Part shown: piece by piece, positions 23,811 to 31,625 of the stretch
How positions within the stretch are numbered: position 1 is the stretch's first letter
How the letters are laid out: every line of letters starts with the position of its first letter
NCBI RefSeq assembly: GCF_018613065.1
Contig: NZ_JAGGQW010000074.1
Coordinates: forward strand, 1-31,945
Direction of reading: 5' to 3'
Source of the DNA: Bacillus sp. ISL-7
GTDB lineage: Bacteria; Bacillota; Bacilli; Bacillales_B; DSM-18226
Length of the DNA stretch: 31,945 nucleotides
Program-made: the position numbers and the translations under genes
The notes under the pieces: generated by a model
What the model saw: the letters and a program-made list of their open reading frames with translations, nothing else
Databases searched by the model: none
What the model was told of the DNA's origin: nothing

Positions 23811-23830
23811 TTATTTTTTCACCACCCGAC

Positions 23831-23858
23831 GGAACATTTGTTCTATATACTTATTATA
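23831..23858 (-). promoter_or_regulatory. tnpB (element 1) -10 box and LexA-like palindrome
   Basis: Minus strand TATAAT (23858-23853) is followed by AGAACAAATGTTCC (23844-23831), which fits 13 of 14 positions of the B. subtilis LexA box CGAACRNRYGTTYC, then the ribosome site. A repressor here would block transcription of tnpB. Confidence 0.5.
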
Positions 23859-23958
23859 CTACTATGGAATAGTAATTGATAGTAAAAGGAAAAAATATAG
23901 CTTATATCCCCATTTCTAAAGAAAGGGGTTTTACGCCACTATTTGATAATATGAAACA

Positions 23959-24013
23959 GCGCGAGGCACCATTGCCTTAAACATAGATCCTATGGTGCTT
24001 TGCGCTTTTCTCT
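23959..24013 (+). terminator. Hairpin next to the left end of element 1
   Basis: GCGCGAGGCACCAT / ATGGTGCTTTGCGC stem (14 pairs, two of them G-T) followed by TTTTCTCT. Which transcript it serves is unclear. Confidence 0.5.
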
Positions 24014-24259
24014 GTTCATCAAATCCCAGCAAAATCTCTCTAAAATCACATATAAAAAATGGCCCGATATTTGTCCTTTCAGAAAGAAGATCAACAAACA
24101 ACCACCCCAACAATATTATAGAAATTTCATGTTATCACTTTATTTCCATCTAAAAACCTATCAATCCTCGACCACTTTGGGGTGTACAGGCACGGAGATT
24201 TATAATATTGGTAGGGCTATGTGAGTAGTGCCAATGTACCGGAACTCATCATATTTGTA

Positions 24260-24288
24260 TTGATATTTTTCTAATAATATCCTATTAT
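24260..24288 (+). promoter_or_regulatory. Sigma-A-type promoter of the Excalibur gene
   Basis: TTGATA (24260-24265), 17 bp, TATTAT (24283-24288). Confidence 0.65.
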
Positions 24289-24323
24289 GGAAATTAGATT
24301 TCAATATAGGGAGTATGAAAAAT

Positions 24324-24593
24324 ATGAAAAAGTTGTTTACTATTTTACTATCTTTGGGATTAGTTGTGGGGTTATCCTTCAGTTTGACTGATTCTGCGGA
24401 AGCACAGGTAAAGATTAAAACTTACCAAAACTGTACTGCTTTGAATAAGGATTTCAAAGGTGGAGTAGCAAGAGCATCTAATGTTAAAAACAAAGGTGGG
24501 AAAACTAAGTACAAGCCATACGTTTCAAAAGCGCTGTATGACGCTAATAAGAAAAGTGACCGGGATAAAGATTTTATTGCATGTGAGCGATAA
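24324..24593 (+). CDS. Secreted Excalibur-domain protein
   Basis: 89 residues from the second ATG (24324), chosen because GGGAG is 10 bases away; the ATG at 24315 is too close. Signal peptide LFTILLSLGLVVGLSFSL ... AEA (cut near residue 28). The mature part is one Excalibur domain: TYQNCTALNKDFKGGVARA (about 34-52) and the C-terminal loop SDRDKDFIACER with the DxDxD-like calcium site and the two conserved Cys residues (about 37 and 87). These domains occur alone or attached to Bacillus surface nucleases. Extracellular, function unknown; own promoter and terminator. Confidence 0.9.
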   Translation: MKKLFTILLSLGLVVGLSFSLTDSAEAQVKIKTYQNCTALNKDFKGGVARASNVKNKGGKTKYKPYVSKALYDANKKSDRDKDFIACER

Positions 24594-24607
24594 TAGGTAT
24601 ACATGTC

Positions 24608-24639
24608 AAAAGGAGGGCTGATCAGTCCTCCTTTATTTT
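24608..24639 (+). terminator. Intrinsic terminator of the Excalibur gene
   Basis: AAAGGAGG / CCTCCTTT stem with CTGATCAG inside, then TATTTT. Confidence 0.9.
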
Positions 24640-24894
24640 AGTTGACTTCTGAGAGATTGTGGCTCTCTTCGTTGGAGAATATGTTACTCGTTACCGCCAA
24701 ATCCATTTTTTTAAAGTCACTGGTAAGGTTACATTTTTAATCGGTCACCTAAGCGGTATAAAGGACAAAACCTACTGCAGGAGCATGAGATTTGTCCTTT
24801 ATGAGCTCCCTGATGGACAAGACCCGCTCCACATGTTCGGTTCTCATAGTTTTTAATGAGGTTAGTGTCGACCACAAGAACCACCCCATTGTCT
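24640..24894. other. Intergenic before repeat copy B
   Basis: No supported gene. AAGGACAAA at about 24761 and TTTGTCCTT at about 24791 form a hairpin. The following stretch (about 24803-24850) looks GC-richer and may be a mobile-element relic, but no protein was recognised. Confidence 0.35.
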
Positions 24895-25465
24895 CTCTTT
24901 ACTCCAGAACAAATCGATGAAATGACAAAGTCAAAGTCCATTTCCCTCAAGTTTCCCTTTCAATCAAACGTTTGATTAGAATAGCTGCACTCCTTGATAA
25001 ATATGATTTAGTCCTCCCCGAGGCATAAATAATTTGTTGAAAAATGATATTAAAATTGGAGATAGAAAGCGTCCAAACCACTTTTGTCACTAATCGACAG
25101 CTTTTCGACTAAATTCCATATAGGCTATACTAATCAAACGTTTAGTTAAAACAGCTATAAGCACTGATATATAAGGATTCTCCCTGCCAAGCAAGAATGA
25201 TAATTGTCGAGAACCGGAAATAAATTCCGCAGGAAATAACCCAACTTTCCACAAAATCAGATAGGTTTCTATTAATCTTACATAATTCTATTAATTGCCC
25301 GTCAATTCCCTACTACACAAACGTTTAATTAAAAGTGGCCTCAGCACGCACCACTCCAGACTTTATCCTTTCAAACATCTAAGAAGCTTGTCGAGATATG
25401 TCTTCAACAGGACTCTTTTTAAAAGGAACCCAGTTAGCTGCTGAACTAGACTTTTGTGCCTTTAC
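24895..25465. repeat. ~570-bp dispersed repeat, copy B
   Basis: Partner of 113-688, same orientation. Palindromes: AATCAAACGTTTGATT (24962-24977, identical to copy A), AAACGTTT at 25136-25143 and at 25319-25326, with the same 170- and 183-bp spacings. In both copies a flanking gene reads away on the plus strand: LCP after copy A, an MFS exporter after copy B. Confidence 0.8.
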
Positions 25466-25493
25466 CCTTTGTATCTAAAAATACAATATAGAA

Positions 25494-25541
25494 AACAATA
25501 TCAGTCAATATACACTAAAATTCAAGCAGTTTTGGAGAATG
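25494..25541 (+). repeat. ~48-bp repeat, inverted copy at 31626-31672
   Basis: CAATATCAGTCAA ... AGCAGTTTTGGAGAATG here matches the minus strand of 31626-31672. The middle is diverged. Probably the edge of a mobile or repeat element. Confidence 0.5.
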
Positions 25542-25556
25542 TTTTTTATTATTGGG

Positions 25557-25593
25557 AAGGTTACAATAAACGTAACCTTTGATAACGCTTACT
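25557..25593 (+). promoter_or_regulatory. Hairpin and weak cre-like site upstream of the degraded ORF
   Basis: AAGGTTAC-AATAAAC-GTAACCTT forms a perfect 8-bp stem, followed by TGATAACGCTTACT, a 12-of-14 cre match at best. Confidence 0.3.
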
Positions 25594-25615
25594 TATTTAC
25601 GTAGGGGTGAGTGTT

Positions 25616-25767
25616 TTGGATAAATTAGAAGTAGTCCATAAAAGAAGAAACATTATGGATCAATGGATTTCTACATTTTATCAAATTTAGGGAGTGGTTA
25701 ACTGCTGTACTTGACTATGGTTATGGTGAAACTGGTGTATTTGTTACTTGCAACTCATGATGTAGTG
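25616..25767 (+). pseudogene. Degraded small ORF upstream of the MFS gene
   Basis: TTG 25616 after GGGGTGA starts MDKLEVVHKRRNIMDQW then ISTFYQI and a TAG. In the next frame it continues REWLTAVLDYGYGETG, then VFVTCNS and a stop. The join looks like one small protein of about 50 residues with a frameshift. Family unknown; it could also be chance. Confidence 0.3.
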
Positions 25768-25906
25768 GGAATAGACCGTTTTTAAATCCACCGATTATGG
25801 AATAGAGGTAAAGGGTAAAACAGACACAATTCATTTTTAAGAAAAGCCTTTTCCCATCCAATTTGGCGAATGCCGATAGTCTTTTTTATACTAAGGAGAG
25901 ATACCC

Positions 25907-27454
25907 ATGAATGAATCAATTAAAAAGACTCATCGTCCACCATATGGGATTCTTGCTGTGCTTATGGTTGGAACATTTATTACATTTTTAAATAATACGT
26001 TATTAAATATCGCACTGCCATCGATAATGAAGGACTTAGATATTGACACAGCAACCGTTCAATGGCTAACGACAGTCTTTATGTTAGTAAGCGGGGTATT
26101 GATTCCAACAACCGCATTCTTATTTCAAAAATTTTCCGTCCGGCAATTATTCTTGGCAGCAATGGGCATATTTGCAATTGGGACGATTATAGCCGGCAGT
26201 ACCGATTTCTTTTCCATTTTATTGATTGGACGGATTTTTCAAGCGGCAGGAGCAGCAATCATGATGCCGGTATTAATGAATGTCATGCTAGTGAGCTTCC
26301 CGATTGAAAAGCGTGGGGCAGCAATGGGAGTATTTGGTTTAATTATAATGTTCGCTCCAGCAATAGGCCCTACTTTATCAGGGTGGATCATTGAACACTA
26401 TCACTGGAGAATGCTTTTCCACTTTATCACGCCTATCGCTATTGTCGTTATTTTGATTGGCTTTTTCTCACTCAAAGACAAAAAGGATAAAACGGATATT
26501 AAACTCGATTTATTTTCACTTTTGTTATCAAGCATTGGTTTTGGAGGGTTACTATTCGGTTTTAGTTCTGCCGGCAGTAAAGGCTGGAACAGTGCGCTAG
26601 TGTATTTGCCGCTTATAATCGGAATGATCTCCCTAATATGGTTTATTTTACGGCAAACAAAGCAAGAACTTCCCATGCTTAATTTTAGCGTGTTTAAATA
26701 CCCAATGTTTTCGCTATCGGCAACCATTACTATTGTGCTTAATATAGCAATGTTTTCAGGGTTTTTACTTTTGCCTATCTATGTCCAAACAATACGCGGT
26801 ATATCTCCGTTGGACACCGGATTATTGCTGCTTCCAGGGGCGCTATTGATGGCCATTATGTCACCCATTATAGGAAGATTATTTGATAAGTTTGGGGGGC
26901 GTATGTTAGCGATAATCGGCCTAATTATCACAACGATTACAACCTATTATTTCAGCAAATTAACTTTTACAACACCCTACAATTACTTAGTGATTTTACA
27001 TGCTGTAAGGATGTTAGGCATATCAATGGTGATGATGCCAGTTTCAACAAATGGTTTAAATCAGTTGCCTGCAAGTCTCTATCCACACGGTACGGCCATG
27101 AATAACACAATAAATCAGGTATCCGCGGCCATCGGTACTGCCTTATTGGTCACAGTAATGTCCAATTATTCGAGATCATACGCCGCGCAATTAACGGAAG
27201 ATGCTTTAAAAGCTACACCAGAAGCAGGAATGGCTGAAATACAGGAGCAAATTACCATGAAAGCCATGCTTGAAGGAATCAATTATACTTTCTTTTTGTC
27301 AGCCTTAATTGCTTGTTTTGCCCTGCTTCTTTCCTTCTTTATCAAACGGGCCAAACACCCGGAAGATACCATAGAAGGAAAAACATCTGAAAAAAGTTTA
27401 CACGTAAATTTGCAGAGTATTAGACTTTCCCGTACTCAAGAACAAAATCGCTAA
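25907..27454 (+). CDS. 14-TM MFS drug exporter (DHA2 / EmrB-QacA family)
   Basis: 515 residues with 14 hydrophobic segments. Typical motifs: FLNNTLLNIALPSIMKDL (about 27-44, motif D1), LIGRIFQAAGAAIMMPVL near 105-122, motif C FAPAIGPTLSGWI near 148-160, and GTAMNNTINQVSAAIGTALL near 390-409. Proton-driven efflux of lipophilic drugs is the family role; LmrB-type proteins are the closest recalled. In motif D1 the acidic residue common in QacA-like proteins (LDxT) is Asn here. The final residues and stop codon fall inside a dispersed repeat, so the C-terminus may be altered. AAGGAGAG precedes ATG 25907. No adjacent intact TetR regulator. Confidence 0.9.
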   Translation: MNESIKKTHRPPYGILAVLMVGTFITFLNNTLLNIALPSIMKDLDIDTATVQWLTTVFMLVSGVLIPTTAFLFQKFSVRQLFLAAMGIFAIGTIIAGSTDFFSILLIGRIFQAAGAAIMMPVLMNVMLVSFPIEKRGAAMGVFGLIIMFAPAIGPTLSGWIIEHYHWRMLFHFITPIAIVVILIGFFSLKDKKDKTDIKLDLFSLLLSSIGFGGLLFGFSSAGSKGWNSALVYLPLIIGMISLIWFILRQTKQELPMLNFSVFKYPMFSLSATITIVLNIAMFSGFLLLPIYVQTIRGISPLDTGLLLLPGALLMAIMSPIIGRLFDKFGGRMLAIIGLIITTITTYYFSKLTFTTPYNYLVILHAVRMLGISMVMMPVSTNGLNQLPASLYPHGTAMNNTINQVSAAIGTALLVTVMSNYSRSYAAQLTEDALKATPEAGMAEIQEQITMKAMLEGINYTFFLSALIACFALLLSFFIKRAKHPEDTIEGKTSEKSLHVNLQSIRLSRTQEQNR

Positions 27455-27483
27455 CGCGACTTAACCACGTCCCAAGTGAAGAT
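27444..27483 (+). repeat. Dispersed repeat, copy interrupted by TnpB element 2
   Basis: AAATCGCTAA..CGACTTAA and CCCAAGTGAAGAT match 13104-13145. The second hairpin arm present at 13149-13159 is missing; element 2 begins at exactly that point. Confidence 0.65.
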
Positions 27484-27576
27484 GAGTATCCCCATAGCTG
27501 AAGCTAGGGGTTTCGAAAGAATAGGCTTTAAAGCCGCATTGTCTTTACGAGGGCTACCACAAGTCCCGCTACTACA
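27483..27576 (-). ncRNA. Probable omega RNA / right-end region of element 2
   Basis: Between the tnpB stop and the element end lie compact palindromes: GACCTCGGTC, GGCTTTAAAGCC and the terminal CCCC/GGGG hairpin. The adjacent host sequence that would act as guide begins TCTTCACTTGGGACGTGG. Inferred from position and family. Confidence 0.45.
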
Positions 27577-29073
27577 TCAGACCGAGGTCTTCAGCTTTGC
27601 CTTTCTTTTCTTTATGATGATTATTTTTCTTGGGGATTGGAGGAACTGTTTTCTCTCCAGTCCTTCGAAGACTTCATTGGTATGTTTACGGACAATATTA
27701 AAAGCTCCATTCACATCCGCATGGATCAAAATCTTAGAACCTTTGATTTTGTAAAAAGCTCGACTGCTTCTATACCCGCTAAAATTAGTTTGGTGCTCCT
27801 CCCCGTAAGTTGGAATCGGGTCATGATTCAAGAAACTAGACTTAGAAGTATAGCTTTCTTCTCGGACAATGACTTGAATTCCATGTCGCTCTGCTTTGTA
27901 TCGAATCATTCCTATGAAAGTGGCATATGGGATTTGTATGAAGGTTTGTTTAGTAGTCTTTTGCATATCAACCTCCATCTTCCACCCCTCATTTTTTCCA
28001 ATGATGATCGTATCTATGGTTCTTTCTTTCGCAATCTCCACCACTTTTGCGCTAGCCTTATGTAAAAAATCCATGACTCGATTGTTCCTTTTTCGGTCTA
28101 ATGAAGTTAATCTTGTGCTGTTAAACTTCCCTTCCTTTGGTCCTTTTCCATTTCGAAGGATACTCATGTATTTCGCTCTTAATTTGTTATAATATTGATT
28201 GATCGATTTTAACCATTTGCCCTTGATAAGCAGAGGCTTTAGCCCCGTGTTATCGATGATAGTTGCCAGGTTATCTACGCCCAAATCAATACCCATTACT
28301 CGCTTCGGCTCAAATACCCACTCATTTAATTGTTTTTCGGATCGTTTGATCTCCTTTTCATTTTCACTTTTAAAAACAACTTCCATTACATACCGGCCAT
28401 ACGTCGGGACAATCCGCACTTGTTGTAGTTTACCATCTATATGTGCGATTTTCCCCAGTTTTAATGTAAGAGGAGTTCCTGGTAATGAAAGCACATTTCC
28501 ATTTTTAATTTTGGTAATTTGATTGGTTAAATAAGAAGTCGTACGTCCATTCTTCGGTTTATACTTAGGAATCTTTGGCTTTCCTGAAAAGCTAGTAGGC
28601 ATGGTTTTATATTTCTTAGAGGCTTCGAAGAAACTTTTCCAATCATCATAGACCTTTTTCATGGTTTGTTGATTGGACTGAGAGGGCATAGAAAGGTAAT
28701 CGATTTGTTTCATCACTTTAAACAGTGCGTCTACAAAGTTATAGGGAAGGAATGCTTTCTCTGGATGAGGCATTTCAAATAGCTTTGGTTTTGGCTCCAA
28801 AATATGGCCATTTTTAACGACTTTTTTAGGCTTAGATTTGGCTTTTTCAAAACTTTTTAGACGAATTTTATTCATTAGGGGTAAATGGTCTTGAATATCT
28901 GTTAGAACTTGAAGTTGATTTTCATTTCTTGTTTCTTTTTTTAAAGCAGTGTAAACCTGTCTAATATAGTAGTTGGTGATATTGTACAAGTTTTTCGCTT
29001 TAAAACAGAGTGAGTCACAGTAGTCGAACAATTCATGTTCCGGCTGAATTTGTATTTTATAAGATCGATACAT
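27577..29073 (-). CDS. tnpB: TnpB-type RNA-guided nuclease, element 2
   Basis: About 498 residues from ATG 29073 (GGGAGGGG upstream; a GTG three codons earlier is less well spaced). RuvC-I Asp in MGIDLGVDNLATI (about 266 counted from the GTG); then TIIIGKNEGWKMEVDMQ, where the usual RuvC-II Glu is Gly; REESYTSKSSFLNHDPIP (about 407-424) with candidate replacement Glu; RuvC-III Asp in IHADVNGAFNI (about 456). No zinc-finger cysteines remain, unlike element 1. This is a distinct TnpB lineage (IGKN.GWK type) common in Firmicutes. Same family role as element 1. Confidence 0.9.
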   Translation of the reverse strand: MYRSYKIQIQPEHELFDYCDSLCFKAKNLYNITNYYIRQVYTALKKETRNENQLQVLTDIQDHLPLMNKIRLKSFEKAKSKPKKVVKNGHILEPKPKLFEMPHPEKAFLPYNFVDALFKVMKQIDYLSMPSQSNQQTMKKVYDDWKSFFEASKKYKTMPTSFSGKPKIPKYKPKNGRTTSYLTNQITKIKNGNVLSLPGTPLTLKLGKIAHIDGKLQQVRIVPTYGRYVMEVVFKSENEKEIKRSEKQLNEWVFEPKRVMGIDLGVDNLATIIDNTGLKPLLIKGKWLKSINQYYNKLRAKYMSILRNGKGPKEGKFNSTRLTSLDRKRNNRVMDFLHKASAKVVEIAKERTIDTIIIGKNEGWKMEVDMQKTTKQTFIQIPYATFIGMIRYKAERHGIQVIVREESYTSKSSFLNHDPIPTYGEEHQTNFSGYRSSRAFYKIKGSKILIHADVNGAFNIVRKHTNEVFEGLERKQFLQSPRKIIIIKKRKAKLKTSV

Positions 29074-29095
29074 ATCATTCACCCCTCCCTTGCCA

Positions 29096-29127
29096 GGAAC
29101 AAATGTTCTATTTATATTCCCATTATA
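29096..29127 (-). promoter_or_regulatory. tnpB (element 2) -10 box and LexA-like palindrome
   Basis: Minus strand TATAAT (29127-29122), then a palindrome that reads GGAACAAATGTTCT on the plus strand (29096-29109). Its 12-bp core GAACAAATGTTC is the same as in element 1, in the opposite orientation, and fits the LexA core GAACRNRYGTTY. Confidence 0.5.
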
Positions 29128-29260
29128 CCAAAGAATTTCATAGAATGTATAGAAAAATTACTTGCATTTTTCTAAAAAAACGAACAAAAATACAGCTTAT
29201 ATCCCCATATCTAAAGCTAGGGGTTTTACGCTGCTTTTTGATAATGATAAGCAGACATTG

Positions 29261-29296
29261 AAATAAACCTTCTTTCTTCGAGGGCTTATTTTTTTG
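29261..29296 (+). terminator. Hairpin followed by a T run, right of element 2
   Basis: AAATAAACCTTC...GAGGGCTTATT with two imperfect pairs, then TTTTTT. It may be the original MFS terminator, now separated from its gene by the element. Confidence 0.5.
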
Positions 29297-29340
29297 GTGT
29301 TCCATATCCATGAAAGGACGAATTAAATATGAATTAATAC

Positions 29341-29367
29341 AACAAAACCCTAGCATTTGCCAGGGTT
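29341..29367 (-). terminator. Terminator of the GPH symporter gene
   Basis: AACCCTGGCA / TGCTAGGGTT stem on the minus strand, then TTGTT; close to the stop codon at 29377. Confidence 0.75.
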
Positions 29368-29376
29368 CCGATTTTT

Positions 29377-30855
29377 TTATATTGCTGCTGTATCTATATT
29401 TTTCCCTTTTGCTTTCATTTCTGCAATACCTGCTTGAATTTTTTCCATTTCCTTTTGATCCAGTTTATAGAACTTCATTGCAGCAATTGACACGGTTAAA
29501 CAAAGTGCTGGTAAACCGAATGCTAACAATAATGTTACAACAAACAATGGTTGTGTTAAGGCTTCACCAACCTCAGGGAATTTTGATGTGTATCCAATGA
29601 TTCCAACGATTGCACCAACGATTGTAGGAGCTAAAGATGAAACAAGTTGATCAATGAAAGAGAAAATCGTGCCCATCATGCCTGGTACATAACGTCCGGA
29701 TTTATTTGTTTCATAGTCAGAAACATCTGCAATCATTGGAACGACAAGCGTCGTCGGAATACTTGCAAAGCCTATTGCTAATGAATATAAGACCAAGAAT
29801 AAGATAGTGGCAACCCCGATATTGTCGAGTGAGATTGCTGACGGATTATCGATTAGCAAGAATAGAGCAATCAATCCCAAGAAGGACAGCGTCCCGATCC
29901 AAGCTGAAGTAACATACGATTTCTTTAATCCTGTCTTTCTTGCTACTCCAACCACTAAGAAAGTAATTAATAATGTTGGAACCAACGTAATAAGACCTAT
30001 TTTACCGCTTAATGCATAATCTCCTAGTAAAATACCAAACAACATAACTCCAACAACGGAATATCGAGATATACTAGTTGCTAGTTTATCAAAAGAAGCC
30101 GAAAGTGAAAGCAACTGTAATGGTCTGTTTCCTTTAACAACGCTCCAATATTCACGTACAGTCGTTTTTGTTGTCTCCTCTGCTAATCCATAGAATTCCT
30201 TCTTATCTTTTGACCATATACCCACGATCGCTAGTACAGCAAATACAGCCGAAAGAATAAGTCCATAACTATTTAATTCCGTAAACAATGGAAGTTTAAA
30301 ACCACCGTGTTTTGCTACTAGATAGCTAGCAACGAAAATTTGACCACCAGTGAAAATCCCAGCATTATAAATCCCATCAAAAATTGCATATAATGGTCGC
30401 TGCTTTGGATTATTTGTTAGTACAGTTTGTGCTGCTTTGGTAACACTAGTTTGTAATGAATATCCAATTTTATTAACAATCAACATTGCCGTAAAGAATA
30501 GAAACTGTGCTGATTCTGGCAATAGATGAGTAACATTGTAGATAACTATGATGGTACCAGCTGAAATAATATTTCCTAATACAATCAATGGCGTAAACTT
30601 ACCAAACTTGGACTCTGTTTTATCGATAATGAATCCAATAGCTGGGTCAATAATTCCATCAAATAGTCGTGCCGCCATCAATACTGAACTGATCATCATA
30701 ACAGCAAGCCCGGCAATCCCCGTTGCATAATAAGTGACAAAGCCTAACACAAACAAATGAAGATTTGTTGAAGTATTATTTAGAGTAAATAAAGCAATTT
30801 GCCATAATTTCGCTCTGTTATATTGCTGACCGCTTTCCATTTTTACACTTGACAT
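29377..30855 (-). CDS. GPH-family sugar:cation symporter
   Basis: 492 residues and about 12 membrane segments. The glycoside-pentoside-hexuronide pattern is clear: AARLFDGIIDPAIGFIIDKT (about 61-80), KFGKFTPLI just after, and the second-half motif PTTLVVPMIADVSDYETNKSG near 375-395. The C-terminal cytoplasmic tail is Lys/Glu-rich. It imports a glycoside, pentose or hexuronide with H+ or Na+. The sugar cannot be read from the sequence; a XylR-like palindrome and two cre-like sites upstream suggest a plant-sugar substrate with catabolite control. A weak GGGGGCG precedes ATG 30855. No glycosidase gene is adjacent in this window. Confidence 0.9.
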   Translation of the reverse strand: MSSVKMESGQQYNRAKLWQIALFTLNNTSTNLHLFVLGFVTYYATGIAGLAVMMISSVLMAARLFDGIIDPAIGFIIDKTESKFGKFTPLIVLGNIISAGTIIVIYNVTHLLPESAQFLFFTAMLIVNKIGYSLQTSVTKAAQTVLTNNPKQRPLYAIFDGIYNAGIFTGGQIFVASYLVAKHGGFKLPLFTELNSYGLILSAVFAVLAIVGIWSKDKKEFYGLAEETTKTTVREYWSVVKGNRPLQLLSLSASFDKLATSISRYSVVGVMLFGILLGDYALSGKIGLITLVPTLLITFLVVGVARKTGLKKSYVTSAWIGTLSFLGLIALFLLIDNPSAISLDNIGVATILFLVLYSLAIGFASIPTTLVVPMIADVSDYETNKSGRYVPGMMGTIFSFIDQLVSSLAPTIVGAIVGIIGYTSKFPEVGEALTQPLFVVTLLLAFGLPALCLTVSIAAMKFYKLDQKEMEKIQAGIAEMKAKGKNIDTAAI

Positions 30856-30872
30856 GATTTCGCCCCCTCGTA

Positions 30873-30886
30873 ATATAACGCTTTCA
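30873..30886 (-). promoter_or_regulatory. cre-like site next to the GPH gene
   Basis: Minus strand TGAAAGCGTTATAT, 12 of 14 to the cre consensus, 18 bases before the start codon. Confidence 0.45.
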
Positions 30887-30996
30887 TTTTACCGAATATT
30901 ACAAAAATTAACTCTCCAATAAACCCTATCAAACCCGCCAAATCTTGTTCACCATACAAACAATACCCCTTTGACTAACCGCTACTCCCCCTAAAC

Positions 30997-31010
30997 TGTA
31001 AGCCCTTTCA
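30997..31010 (-). promoter_or_regulatory. Second cre-like site upstream of the GPH gene
   Basis: Minus strand TGAAAGGGCTTACA, 13 of 14 to the cre consensus, with the central C replaced by G. Confidence 0.5.
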
Positions 31011-31069
31011 TTTCAATTAAAAAAAATAAATTAATTAACCTATCACTAAAAATTATTATCCTATTTACA

Positions 31070-31090
31070 AATTAGTTTATTAAACTAATT
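31070..31090. promoter_or_regulatory. XylR/ROK-like operator palindrome
   Basis: A perfect 21-bp palindrome with 10-bp arms, core TTAGTTTATTAAACTAA; a further AACTAA half-site follows at about 31096. B. subtilis XylR operators have TTAGTTTGTT-type arms, so a ROK-type sugar repressor is a fair guess. Confidence 0.55.
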
Positions 31091-31625
31091 AATGAACTAA
31101 GAATAACACCCCCTTTCCAACTTGTCAATATATTGCGAATATTCCCAATTTATATCTTTTAAACTAGTATTTTCGGCATTCTTCTCCTTGACAAAAAAAA
31201 ATGTAAACACTCACATTTTCTGTTGCTGCTCAATTTTAATAGTTTCACTTTATTATTTCAACATACAAAAAAGGCAGCGGACATCCACCTCCTATTCTGC
31301 ATTTTTATTTACCATAATATTTTAAAACCAGTCAGCATAACCAAGCTTTCTTAAGTGATCAGCATCCTTCCCCTTAGGTATATAGAAGCTGAAGATACGA
31401 ATATATTTACAATTAAGCAAGTTACTAATAGGACAAAGCGTGTCCAACATAAGCTTTTGTTTGGTAAAGTCTTCTTCGTCGTTGATAATACCTTACCAAT
31501 TGTCGAGCCAATTGATGAAACGCCAATCCCAGCTTTTTGAAGCTCACACCTTTACTAGTAAGCGCCATCAATGCGTAAGGTTTAGTTGAGCTTAGTTTTA
31601 TTTTATTGCACATACATTAAAAATT

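Larger units (their letters stand above)
22389..23952 (-). mobile_element. IS200/IS605-type element 1 (tnpB only, IS1341-like)
   Basis: About 1.56 kb. The right end (left in the window) has the subterminal hairpin CCCCTGGATTTATCCATGGGG on the coding strand followed by GCGAAGTCA. The left end (23900-23952) has a CCCC...GGGG hairpin with GCGTAAAACCCC and TTATCAAA. No terminal inverted repeats, no target duplication and no tnpA are seen, as expected for this group. The left end is nearly the same as in element 2. Exact boundaries are inferred. Confidence 0.8.
27483..29245 (-). mobile_element. IS200/IS605-type element 2 (tnpB only)
   Basis: About 1.76 kb. Right end (window left): CCCCTAGCTTCAGCTATGGGG hairpin on the coding strand, then GATACTCA. 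Left end (29200-29245): CCCC...GGGG hairpin with GCGTAAAACCCC and TTATCAAA, almost identical to element 1. No tnpA. It is inserted in a dispersed repeat at the 3' end of the MFS gene. Confidence 0.8.

Noticed and set aside
24730..24950. Minus-strand frame with a GC-richer patch resembling a group II intron domain V
   Set aside because: Only a short GGTTC-like stretch is similar; no catalytic triad hairpin or reverse-transcriptase frame could be shown.
31355..31613. Frames of about 60 codons on both strands near the right edge
   Set aside because: No ribosome sites and no recognised family; at most a relic.
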